A stretch of 14,659 nt of DNA from Planctomycetota bacterium (GTDB lineage Bacteria; Planctomycetota; JAJSAM01). Below, piece by piece: positions 6,132 through 12,903 of the stretch. The notes beneath the pieces were generated by a model. That model was not told where the DNA came from and did no database searches. It was given only the letters and a program-made list of their open reading frames with translations. Position numbers and translations under genes: made by a program. The stretch covers positions 1-14,659 of the forward strand of contig JAOZQC010000025.1 in the NCBI GenBank assembly GCA_029932425.1, in the 5' to 3' direction. The stretch's first letter is position 1, and the number at the start of each line of letters is the position of its first letter.

Positions 6132-7337
6132 TCAGCGGTACCGGTCCCGGTTCCGCATGAGGTACCGGAACCATCTCGCGATCGCCTTCCTGCGATCCCG
6201 CTCGGGGGCCTCCGGGCGATAGCCCAGGGTCTTCCCCGTGACCTTCTTCAGCACCCGGATGGCAAGCTTCCGGGTCAAGAGATCCGAGCTGTAGAGCGCG
6301 TCGATGAGCCCCCTCAACTCGGCGAGCCTCACGTTCTCCTTCCCGAGCTCGTCGGCGGCCTTCTCCCGCTCCGCCCGGGAGAGGCCCGGGTCGCCGAGCC
6401 GGCGCACGGGGGACGAGGATCGCCCACCCCCCCGCCCGGGTCCGCGGCGGGGTCCCCCCCCGGAGGAGCCCGGATCGGGCACGGGGACCACGTTCCCTTT
6501 CGGCGGCTCCAGCTCGGGCACCGCCTCGTCGTCCACCTCTTTCGGATCGTACCCGATCCGGTGCTTTTCGAGCCAGGGGACGGCCAGTTTCCCGGCGATC
6601 TCGAGCCTCGTCACCTTCAGGCCGGAGTCGAGGACGTAGAGACCGGGCGAGATCGCGGCGAACCTCGCGTAGCGGTCGGAGGCGTCCATCGTCCACCCCG
6701 CGAAGACGAAGCGGTTCCGCTCTCCCACCTTCCGCACCGTCACCTCGATCGCCCCGCCCGCCGGAAGCTCCGGCTTCCGCGTGCGGCGGAGGTAGCGGAA
6801 CTGGGCCGCCCCGGGGCGCCCGCCGTCCTCCGCGCCCACCACGGTGATCATGTGCTGCTTCAGGGGCTGGCGGTCCCGGCGGGAGAAGAAGCAATCGGCC
6901 AGGGCGAAGAGGAGGAAGGGCTCCGGAGAGGCGGGGTCCAGGAGGATCGCGCCGATGTCCCGCGGGTCGGGGGAGACGACGGTGAACGAGACCGAGAGGT
7001 CCCGCTCGAAGAGGGCCCGGGAGACGAGCGCCCCGCTTCCCCGGGCGTGGAGGGCCCCGTCCTTCACCGTGAAGACGGCGGTGCCCTCCGTCCGGAACGG
7101 GTTGGTCTCCGTGAAGTCGGCGAGCTGCTTCGCATCGGAGAAGTCGTAGACGAGGCGGATCCGCCGCGCCTTCCACTTCGTGACCTTCCCCGCGAAGAAG
7201 GAGGTGACCTCGCGGGTGCCGGGGGCCGCGCGGTCCTCGCCTCCCCGCGCTCCCTCCCCCCTCCCGGACCACAGGAGGAGCAGGGCGATGATGATCGAAG
7301 TGCGCACGGCAGGACCTTTCCCGGCTGCTCCGGGCAT
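6132..7337 (-). CDS. Exported beta-sandwich protein with HEAT-like C-terminus
   Basis: The 401-residue product is the first gene of the minus-strand run. ATG 7337 (GGAG ten bases upstream) places 10 residues before a GTG at 7307 that is also usable. Either start gives a basic N-terminus and a hydrophobic signal segment (SIIIALLLLW). Residues about 58-250 look like a LamG/DUF1080-type sandwich (YDFSDAKQLADF, VKDGALHARG, LYVLDSGLKVTRLEIAG), as in the lipoprotein at the other end of the run. A Gly/Pro/Arg-rich linker covers 270-315. Residues 318-401 are helical and end with VLKKVTGKTLGYRPEAPERD and an RRKAIARWFRYL helix. This resembles a HEAT-like ending common in Planctomycetota proteins (family knowledge, from memory). 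Substrate unknown. Confidence 0.8.
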   Translation of the reverse strand: MPGAAGKGPAVRTSIIIALLLLWSGRGEGARGGEDRAAPGTREVTSFFAGKVTKWKARRIRLVYDFSDAKQLADFTETNPFRTEGTAVFTVKDGALHARGSGALVSRALFERDLSVSFTVVSPDPRDIGAILLDPASPEPFLLFALADCFFSRRDRQPLKQHMITVVGAEDGGRPGAAQFRYLRRTRKPELPAGGAIEVTVRKVGERNRFVFAGWTMDASDRYARFAAISPGLYVLDSGLKVTRLEIAGKLAVPWLEKHRIGYDPKEVDDEAVPELEPPKGNVVPVPDPGSSGGGPRRGPGRGGGRSSSPVRRLGDPGLSRAEREKAADELGKENVRLAELRGLIDALYSSDLLTRKLAIRVLKKVTGKTLGYRPEAPERDRRKAIARWFRYLMRNRDRYR

Positions 7338-7342
7338 GGATG

Positions 7343-7413
7343 ACCACTCCGTTGGACGACGCCCCGGGCGGAGATGTTCTCTCCAGTGTATACCACTCCG
7401 GGGGGGAGATGTT
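7343..7413 (-). promoter_or_regulatory. Duplicated element upstream of the minus-strand operon
   Basis: On the plus strand, ACCACTCCG is followed by GGAGATGTT twice: 7343-7351 with 7370-7378, and 7392-7400 with 7405-7413. Read on the minus strand each unit is AACATCTCC, spacer, CGGAGTGGT, with CTCC able to pair with GGAG. The spacers differ (18 and 4 bases). The unit nearest the gene carries the GGAG that would serve as ribosome binding site for the ATG at 7337. The element could be a doubled operator or an RNA structure that hides the site. Confidence 0.45.
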
Positions 7414-7415
7414 TC
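7387..7415 (-). promoter_or_regulatory. Candidate promoter for the minus-strand operon
   Basis: TATACA at 7387-7392 on the minus strand is a fair -10 box in an otherwise GC-rich stretch. GAAACA at 7410-7415 lies 17 bp upstream but matches only half of the -35 consensus. The start would fall near 7380, between the two copies of the duplicated element, leaving one copy in the transcript. Confidence 0.35.
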
Positions 7416-7507
7416 GCCCCTCTCCCCCGCGGAAAAACCATGCCGGCCCCGGGGACTGCCCCTATGCTGCCCGGCTCAGGGCCCCTTCGATCGGAGCGAA
7501 CCGCGGC

Positions 7508-8077
7508 ATGGCGTGGAGAGAGCCGGATCACGATCCCGAATCCGAGGCGCCGGAGCCCTGCCCGCGATGCGCCGGGTTGCCCGGCCGACCCCCCGCCGGG
7601 GACGCGGAGGCCTCCACCTGCCCCACCTGCGGCCGGCCGCTGCCCCTGCCCGCGGGGCTCCCCGGGGGGACGATCCTGACCCACCTCCTCTTCTACCGGG
7701 TCCTGGGACAGACCCTCGAGGAGGTCTGGCGGACGGCGCGGGACGTGCTGGAGGACGAGGGGCTGCGGACGAGCCTCCTCGCCCCGCTGCCCCCGGATAC
7801 CCCGGACGCCTGGATCTCGCTGAACCGGGCGGAGGTGCCGGACCCGGTGACCCCCGCCGTGCTCGAGGTGGTGAGGAAGGAGGGGGCCGAGGACAACGTG
7901 GGGGTCCACCGCCTGCTCTTCGCCCTCCGGAAGCGGCGGGCGCTCCTCACGGCGATCCTCAAGGAGACGTTCGGGGCGGGCTTCCAGAGGGACGAGGCCC
8001 GGGTCGCGGCCCGGCTCGGATTCCGGCTGCACACCGTGAAGGCCGCCGTCCAGGGGAAGAAGCTGGTCCGGGTCTGA
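7508..8077 (+). CDS. Zinc-ribbon protein of unknown function
   Basis: The 189-residue product has two CxxC pairs at its N-terminus (Cys18/Cys21 and Cys38/Cys41, 16 residues apart), typical of a small zinc ribbon, then a Pro-rich hinge and a helical body (about 50-189). The last 30 residues, with RDEARVAARLGFRLHTVKAA, could form a helix-turn-helix, though this is weak. ATG 7508 was chosen because it follows GGAG at about ten bases and leaves room for the divergent control region. An in-frame ATG at 7340 would add 56 low-complexity residues over that region. It lies 31 bp upstream of the phosphate transporter and so may be co-transcribed. No known family recognised. Confidence 0.72.
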   Translation: MAWREPDHDPESEAPEPCPRCAGLPGRPPAGDAEASTCPTCGRPLPLPAGLPGGTILTHLLFYRVLGQTLEEVWRTARDVLEDEGLRTSLLAPLPPDTPDAWISLNRAEVPDPVTPAVLEVVRKEGAEDNVGVHRLLFALRKRRALLTAILKETFGAGFQRDEARVAARLGFRLHTVKAAVQGKKLVRV

Positions 8078-8108
8078 AGGCGAGGAGAGGGGAAGCAGGG
8101 TCCACGGG

Positions 8109-9293
8109 ATGAAGCGAAGAAGACCCCGGCCCACGGCCATCGGCGAAGCCGCCTCGGAAGGACGGGAGATCCCCTTCCTCGCGAGATTCCTCCTCCTGCT
8201 CGCGGTCCTGTTCCTCTTCTTCGTGAGCATCAGCCTCATGGGGGGAGCCCTGAAGGCCCTCACGAAGTCCACCGTGCTGCAGCTCCTGAAGCAGGCCACG
8301 GAGCACCCGGTGGTGGGCCTCCTCATGGGCATCCTGGCCACCAGCATCATCCAGTCGTCGTCCACCACCACCTCCGTGGTGGTGGGCTTCACCGCGAGCG
8401 GAACGCTGAGCCTCGCGGCGGCGATCCCCATGATCATGGGCGCCAACATCGGCACCACGGTGACGAACACCCTCGTCTCGTTCGCGCAGGTCCGCCGTCA
8501 CGACGCGTTCGAGCGGGCCCTCGCCGCGGGCACCGTCCACGACTTCTTCAACATCCTCGCCACCGCGATCCTCTTCCCCCTGGAGATCTCCACCCACATC
8601 CTCCAGCGCTCCGCCACGTGGCTGGAGGGCCATGTGATCGGGGCGTCCTTCGGGAAGGTGGGGGGGCTGAAGGCCCTGATCCACCCCATCGTGCACCAGA
8701 CCATGGAGCTCCTGCAGGTCCCCTGGATCTCCCTGGTGCTCGCCCTCATCCTGCTCTTCGTCTCCCTGACGCTGATGGTCAAGATCATGCGGTCCATCTT
8801 CGTCAAGCGCATGGCCCGGACCCTGGACCGCGTGCTCTTCCGCAACGACGGCACGGCGTTCTTCCTGGGCCTGATCTTCACCGTCCTCGTCCAGTCCTCG
8901 AGCGTCACCACGTCGCTCATCGTGCCGATCGTGGGGGCCGGCCTCCTCACCGTGCGGCAGATCTTCCCCTACACCCTCGGGGCGAACGTGGGGACCACGG
9001 TGACCGCCTTCCTGGCGGCGCTGGCGGCGGCTTCCTCGGTGATGCTCACGGGCGACGCCTCCGTGGACCAGGCCGCGATGGCCGCCGCGAACGCGGGGGT
9101 GACGGTGGCCATCGTCCACCTGTTGTTCAACGTCTTCGGCATCCTCCTCATCTACCCGATCAACTTCATACCGATCTGGCTGGCCACCAAGCTCGCGAAG
9201 TACATGACCGTGTCCCGGAGGCGGGTGGTCCTCTTCGTGTTCGTGTACTTCGGCATATACCTTGCACCGCTGGCGATCCTGCTGCTGTTCTGA
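8109..9293 (+). CDS. Na+/phosphate cotransporter (NptA/PNaS family)
   Basis: Integral inner-membrane symporter that takes up inorganic phosphate with sodium. The 394-residue protein has the family's inverted repeat: QSSSTTTS (82-89) with GANIGTTVT (111-119) in the first half, and QSSSVTTS (262-269) with GANVGTTVT (291-299) in the second. About eight or nine hydrophobic segments are visible, the first at 23-46 after a basic N-terminus. Bacterial family members often carry a C-terminal PhoU domain in the same chain; here the chain ends after the last membrane segment (LFVFVYFGIYLAPLAILLLF), and the PhoU part is a separate downstream gene. The ribosome binding site is weak, so coupling to the upstream gene is possible. 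Confidence 0.93.
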   Translation: MKRRRPRPTAIGEAASEGREIPFLARFLLLLAVLFLFFVSISLMGGALKALTKSTVLQLLKQATEHPVVGLLMGILATSIIQSSSTTTSVVVGFTASGTLSLAAAIPMIMGANIGTTVTNTLVSFAQVRRHDAFERALAAGTVHDFFNILATAILFPLEISTHILQRSATWLEGHVIGASFGKVGGLKALIHPIVHQTMELLQVPWISLVLALILLFVSLTLMVKIMRSIFVKRMARTLDRVLFRNDGTAFFLGLIFTVLVQSSSVTTSLIVPIVGAGLLTVRQIFPYTLGANVGTTVTAFLAALAAASSVMLTGDASVDQAAMAAANAGVTVAIVHLLFNVFGILLIYPINFIPIWLATKLAKYMTVSRRRVVLFVFVYFGIYLAPLAILLLF

Positions 9294-9300
9294 CGCCCGG

Positions 9301-9318
9301 GCGGCCCGGCCGGGCCGC
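9301..9318. repeat. Perfect 18-bp palindrome between transporter and PhoU gene
   Basis: GCGGCCCGGCCGGGCCGC is its own reverse complement. It starts eight bases after the transporter stop and ends about a dozen bases before the PhoU start. With no T-tract it is more likely an mRNA hairpin that tunes the ratio of the two products or protects the upstream message than a terminator. It sits just upstream of GGGAGGTGGTGA, the ribosome binding site of the next gene. Confidence 0.6.
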
Positions 9319-9331
9319 GGGAGGTGGTGAC

Positions 9332-10006
9332 ATGTGGAGAGACCTCTGGAACTTCCTGGCCCGGAGCGAGACCCTCCTCGACGAGGCGCGCGCCGAGGCC
9401 CTGGAGATGCTCGACCTCGCCCGAGAGATGTTCGACGCCGTGCTCACCGCGATGGAGGAGGAGGTCCACCGGGACGTGCTCGTCCGGATCGGCCGCATGG
9501 ACCGCGTGCTGAACTCCAAGCAGCAGTCCGTCCGGGAGAAGGTCTTCCAGCACCTGGCGGTCTCGAAGGGGAGCGACCTTCTCTCCGGCCTGATCCTCAC
9601 CAGCATCGTGATCGACCTGGAGCGGATCGGGGACTACACGAAGAACATCGGGGAGATCGTGAGCTTCATTCCGGGGAAGCTCGAGTTCGCGGAGTGGGAG
9701 GAGCGATACCGGAGCGTGGCGAACCGCACCCGGGAGATGTTCGAACGGACCCGGGAGGCATTCGACCGGTCGGATGCGGACGCGGCGCGGGAGCACATCA
9801 GCTTCTACCAGGACATCTCCCGGGACGTCGACCACGCCCTCGAGGAGATCCTGAAGAAGGGCGCCCCCGAGGACACGGTGGAAAAGCGCATCCTGGGCCT
9901 CGCCCTGCTCCTCCGTTTCCTCAAGCGCGTGGCCGCCCACCTGAAGAACATCTGCACCACCGTCTCGAACCCCTTCCCCACGATCGGCTTCCGCCCGTCG
10001 CGGTGA
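9332..10006 (+). CDS. Stand-alone PhoU-domain protein
   Basis: Cytosolic helical-bundle protein of the PhoU family, which links phosphate transport to its control. The 224-residue, all-helical chain holds the first metal-site motif ERIGDYTKNIGE (97-108, with E97 and D101). In the second half the matching position reads KRVAAHLKN (198-206), so the second motif has lost its acidic pair. PhoU proteins usually have two copies of a three-helix bundle, and this length fits. ATG 9332 follows GGGAGGTGGTGA, an excellent ribosome binding site. It probably partners the cotransporter just upstream, replacing the fused domain seen in many homologues. No PstSCAB genes are in the window. Confidence 0.9.
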   Translation: MWRDLWNFLARSETLLDEARAEALEMLDLAREMFDAVLTAMEEEVHRDVLVRIGRMDRVLNSKQQSVREKVFQHLAVSKGSDLLSGLILTSIVIDLERIGDYTKNIGEIVSFIPGKLEFAEWEERYRSVANRTREMFERTREAFDRSDADAAREHISFYQDISRDVDHALEEILKKGAPEDTVEKRILGLALLLRFLKRVAAHLKNICTTVSNPFPTIGFRPSR

Positions 10007-10007
10007 A

Positions 10008-10027
10008 GGGGCGTGGTGCCACGGCCC
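10008..10027. terminator. Short bidirectional hairpin between convergent genes
   Basis: CGTGG (10012-10016) pairs with CCACG (10019-10023), flanked by GGG and CCC that can extend the stem with bulges. It fills the 24-bp gap between the PhoU stop and the sodN stop, where a shared terminator is expected. No T-tract is present. Confidence 0.35.
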
Positions 10028-10030
10028 GCC

Positions 10031-10531
10031 TCAGTTCCCGCGGTGCGTCCCGAGGTGGGCCCGGTCCTCGGCCGAGAAATAGGCCCGGGAGAACTCGTCC
10101 AGGAGGCTCCGGGCCGTCCGGCAGACGGCGGGATCGGTGGACTGCTTCATCTTCATGGCGGTGACGAGCAGCTGGTGGAGCGCGACGAGCCGGCGGACGT
10201 ACTTCTCCCGCGCCTCCCGGTCGCCTTCCGCGGGGACCTTGATCCGCTGGGTCAGGAAGTACCGGGTCACGATCTCCTGGATCTTCCCCGCGTGCTCCTC
10301 CTTGTTGCGCACCCATCGCACGAGCTGGTTCCAGTGGGGCTTCTCCGCCGCCCCGAGATCCCGGATGGCCTTCATCGACTTCTCCACGGTGGCGATGTCC
10401 TCCCGGATCATCACCACGCGCAGGGTGTCGTTGTAGATGCCGCAGGGGATCTCGCAGTGGGAGATCGCCAGGCCGGTCGTTCCGAGGAGGGCGACCCCCC
10501 CCAGGGCGAGGAGGAAAACGGTCTTCTGCAT
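10031..10531 (-). CDS. sodN: Nickel superoxide dismutase with cleavable signal peptide
   Basis: Converts superoxide to oxygen and hydrogen peroxide at a nickel site formed by the first residues of the mature chain. The nickel hook HCEIPCGIY is seen at residues 25-33: His25, Cys26, Pro29, Cys30, Gly31 and Tyr33 equal positions 1, 2, 5, 6, 7 and 9 of mature Ni-SOD. The remainder (NQLVRWVRNKEEHAGKIQEI, YFLTQRIKVP) matches the four-helix body of the family. Residues 1-24 form a signal peptide ending Ala-Ile-Ser, a good signal peptidase I site that would free the His25 amine; no sodX-type protease gene is nearby. The mature form has 142 residues, longer than the Streptomyces type. AAGGAGAG precedes ATG 10531. 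It is divergent from hcp. Likely periplasmic or outside the membrane. Confidence 0.95.
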   Translation of the reverse strand: MQKTVFLLALGGVALLGTTGLAISHCEIPCGIYNDTLRVVMIREDIATVEKSMKAIRDLGAAEKPHWNQLVRWVRNKEEHAGKIQEIVTRYFLTQRIKVPAEGDREAREKYVRRLVALHQLLVTAMKMKQSTDPAVCRTARSLLDEFSRAYFSAEDRAHLGTHRGN

Positions 10532-10694
10532 GGGAACTCTCCTTCCGGCGCCGGGTCCGTGACGAGACGGGGCGCGGCCCCCGACCCGGCGAATCGGCAG
10601 AGGAGGATACGGGCCGCCGGACCGGTGCGTGAGGATCTTCCCCGGGCCCGGGGGGACCGCTCCGCCGCCCCGGGGCCGGAAACCGGCGTTCCTC

Positions 10695-10708
10695 TTGACC
10701 TACGTCAC
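10695..10708 (+). promoter_or_regulatory. Crp/Fnr-family (NnrR/DNR/HcpR-like) operator
   Basis: TTGAC-CTAC-GTCAC is a near-perfect inverted repeat that differs by one base from the TTGACNNNNGTCAA pattern known for Crp/Fnr-type regulators of nitrosative stress and denitrification. It lies upstream of hcp, a classic target of such regulators. The nucleotide identity of the half sites fits NnrR/DNR or HcpR better than classical Fnr (TTGAT). Which regulator binds cannot be told from the window. Confidence 0.6.
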
Positions 10709-10730
10709 AGACGGTGCGAAACCAGGGAGG

Positions 10731-10736
10731 CATGAT
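10731..10736 (+). promoter_or_regulatory. Candidate -10 box of the hcp promoter
   Basis: CATGAT (4 of 6 to TATAAT) lies where an activator-dependent promoter needs it. Placing the start near 10743 puts the operator centre at -41.5, the standard class II spacing for Crp/Fnr activators. There is no independent -35 box, as expected for such promoters. Confidence 0.4.
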
Positions 10737-10932
10737 GAACGCCATGAGTGACCGACCGTGAATGACCGCATCGAGCCGCGGAGGACGGCGGGCGGGGAGA
10801 GACGCCCGGCTCCCGGGCCGTCGATGCCCGCCGAGTCCCGGCCGTCCGGAGAACGCATCCGGGTCCGAACCGCCTGCGGCCCGAGACCCTTCACCCATCG
10901 AGACCCACATACGACCGAGAGGAGAGAGAAAC

Positions 10933-12606
10933 GTGTTCTGCTACCAGTGCCAGGAAACCTCGAGGAACGAGGGCTGCACGAACAAGGGCGTTTGCGGAAA
11001 GACGGACGAGGTGGCGAGCCTCCAGGACCTTCTCGTCTGGCTCCTGAAAGGCATCTCCTACTACGGCGTTCGTGGCCGTGAACGAGGGATCCACGACCCC
11101 GATGCGGACCTCTTCGTCGTGGAGTCGCTTTTCTCCACCATCACCAACGTCAACTTCGATCCGGCATGGTTCTCCGATCGGATTCGCGAGGCCCTGGCCG
11201 TCCGCTCCCGCCTCGCGGATCGGGTCGGGGCCGCCCTCCGGGACGCCGGGGAGGAGTCTCGGCCCAACTCACCCCCGGAGGCGGCCACGTGGACACCTTC
11301 CCGCGGCGACCTCGACGAGTTCCTCGCAAAGGCAAGCACCGTGGGCGTCATGGCCGACCCGGAACTCGACGAGGACATCCGGAGCCTGCGGGAGCTTCTC
11401 ACGTACGGACTGAAGGGGTACGCCGCCTACCTCGACCACGCTCGTATCCTCGGCTACGCGGACGACGAACTCACCTCGTTCCTCCAGGAAGCGCTGCTGG
11501 CGACCCTGGACCCCGCCATGAAGACGGACGAACTCGTCCCCCTGGTCCTCCGGTGCGGCGAGATGGGCGTGAAGGGCATGGCGCTGCTCGACGAGGCCAA
11601 CACGAAGACCTACGGTGATCCGGAGCCCACGGAGGTCGACCTCGGGGTCCGGGAAGGCCCCGGCATCCTGATCAGCGGTCACGACCTCCGGGACCTGGAC
11701 GAACTCCTCCAGCAGACGGAGGGAACGGGCGTCAATGTCTACACGCACGGGGAGATGCTGCCCGCCCAGGCCTACCCCGCCTTCAAGAAGCACGCCCACT
11801 TCGCGGGGAACTACGGAACGGCCTGGTGGAACCAGCAGAACGATTTCGACAACTTCGGCGGCGCCATCCTCATGACCACGAACTGCATCGTGAAGCCCCG
11901 TCCTTCCTACATGGACCGGATCTTCACCACCGGCCTGGTGGGCTGGCCCGGAGTGGTCCACATTCCCGACCGCGCCGGCGACGAGCCGAAGGATTTCGGC
12001 CCGGTCATCCGCAAGGCGCTCGAGTCCGGCCACCCGAAGGAGATCGAGACCGGACGGATCCCCGTGGGCTACGCCCACCACGCGGTGCTCTCGGTGGCGG
12101 ACCGGGTGATCGAGGCCGTGAAGAGCGGAGCCATCCGGCGCTTCGTGGTCATGGCGGGGTGCGACGGCCGGCAGCGCGTCCGGTCCTACTACACCGAGGT
12201 GGCCCAGAAGCTTCCGAAGGACACGGTCATCCTCACCGCGGGTTGCGCCAAGTACCGTTACAACAAGCTCGACCTGGGCGACATCGGGGGCATCCCCCGG
12301 ATCCTGGACGCCGGGCAGTGCAACGACTCCTACTCGCTGGTGGTGATCGCCAAGGCCCTCGCGGGGGCCTTCGAACTCGACGACATCAACGACCTGCCGA
12401 TCTCCTACGACATCGGCTGGTACGAGCAGAAGGCGGTCATCGTGCTCCTGGCCCTGCTGAGCCTGGGCGTGAAGCACATCCGCCTGGGGCCGACCTTGCC
12501 GGCCTTCCTCTCCCCGAACGTCACGAAGGTGCTGGTGGAGAACTTCGACCTCAAGCCCATCGGCACCGTGGAGGAGGACGTGGAGGCCATCCTGGCCGGC
12601 CGCTGA
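10933..12606 (+). CDS. hcp: Hybrid cluster protein (Hcp)
   Basis: Cytosolic Fe-S enzyme that reduces hydroxylamine in vitro and acts on nitric oxide in vivo. The 557-residue product starts at GTG 10933, after GAGGAGAG. The N-terminal cluster motif is C3-X2-C6-X8-C15-X5-C21, the spacing of the strict-anaerobe (Desulfovibrio/Clostridium) class, not the C-X2-C-X11-C-X6-C form of E. coli. All hybrid-cluster ligands can be found: His250 (ISGHD), Glu274 (THGEM), Cys318 (TTNCIVKP), Cys410 (MAGCDG), Cys438 (TAGCAKY), Cys463 (GQCNDSYS) and Glu498 (WYEQKA). They sit 4-6 residues beyond the D. vulgaris numbering, so no insertion disrupts the site. No hcr reductase gene follows, so the electron donor must be elsewhere. 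It has its own control region and terminator. Confidence 0.97.
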   Translation: MFCYQCQETSRNEGCTNKGVCGKTDEVASLQDLLVWLLKGISYYGVRGRERGIHDPDADLFVVESLFSTITNVNFDPAWFSDRIREALAVRSRLADRVGAALRDAGEESRPNSPPEAATWTPSRGDLDEFLAKASTVGVMADPELDEDIRSLRELLTYGLKGYAAYLDHARILGYADDELTSFLQEALLATLDPAMKTDELVPLVLRCGEMGVKGMALLDEANTKTYGDPEPTEVDLGVREGPGILISGHDLRDLDELLQQTEGTGVNVYTHGEMLPAQAYPAFKKHAHFAGNYGTAWWNQQNDFDNFGGAILMTTNCIVKPRPSYMDRIFTTGLVGWPGVVHIPDRAGDEPKDFGPVIRKALESGHPKEIETGRIPVGYAHHAVLSVADRVIEAVKSGAIRRFVVMAGCDGRQRVRSYYTEVAQKLPKDTVILTAGCAKYRYNKLDLGDIGGIPRILDAGQCNDSYSLVVIAKALAGAFELDDINDLPISYDIGWYEQKAVIVLLALLSLGVKHIRLGPTLPAFLSPNVTKVLVENFDLKPIGTVEEDVEAILAGR

Positions 12607-12659
12607 TCCGAACGCCCTCCGCCGCCCGATCCCGGGGCGGGGTGGGTACGATGCTCCCG

Positions 12660-12699
12660 GACGCCCGCGCCCGGTCGACCCCGGCGCGGGCGTCCTTTC
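12660..12699 (+). terminator. Intrinsic terminator of hcp
   Basis: GACGCCCGCGCC (12660-12671) pairs perfectly with GGCGCGGGCGTC (12683-12694), giving a 12-bp stem with an 11-base loop, followed by CTTTCGATT. The T-tract is short, but the stem is very strong. It begins 53 bp after the hcp stop. The following 200 bp up to the next gene holds no clear feature other than the ribosome binding site of that gene. Confidence 0.8.
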
Positions 12700-12903
12700 G
12701 ATTCCGTCGCCCGCAGCACGTCGTCCCGGTGACTCCCCGGGAGCGGATCGACCGCGCCTTGCATAGTATCCTGAGCCCGGTGGAGCGGGGCCTGGTTGCC
12801 TCCACGGCCCGGAGCCCGGGTGGCCAGGTGCGGGGCGGGGGCCATCGTCGCCGCCACCCGGATCTTCGGAATGCCAAAGGAAGCTCCTCGGAAGGGAGAC
12901 GCC

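Larger units (their letters stand above)
10532..10932. other. Divergent control region between sodN and hcp
   Basis: The 401-bp gene-free stretch holds the sodN ribosome binding site at its left end, the Crp/Fnr-type site at 10695-10708, and a leader of about 190 nt ahead of hcp. A short open frame at 10732-10761 (nine codons after GGGAGG) ends where an ATG in the hcp frame begins. The hcp frame is open back to 10762, but the residues added there look like random GC-rich coding. Confidence 0.5.

Noticed and set aside
7340..7507. Start of the zinc-ribbon gene at the ATG at 7340
   Set aside because: The added 56 residues overlap the divergent control region and its duplicated element, and have no ribosome binding site or domain.
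7959..9119. Minus-strand open frame of 386 codons opposite the phosphate transporter
   Set aside because: The His/Glu/Gly-rich translation is the typical mirror of a membrane-protein gene in GC-rich DNA.
10732..10761. Nine-codon leader peptide ahead of hcp
   Set aside because: A ribosome-binding-like GGGAGG is present, but it is only one base from the ATG, and the predicted transcript start near 10743 would cut the frame. No regulatory codon run is visible.
10762..10932. N-terminal extension of Hcp by 57 residues
   Set aside because: The frame is open, but the residues are Arg/Pro/Gly-rich filler and Hcp family proteins start directly with MFCxQCxET, as found at the GTG at 10933 with a good ribosome binding site.
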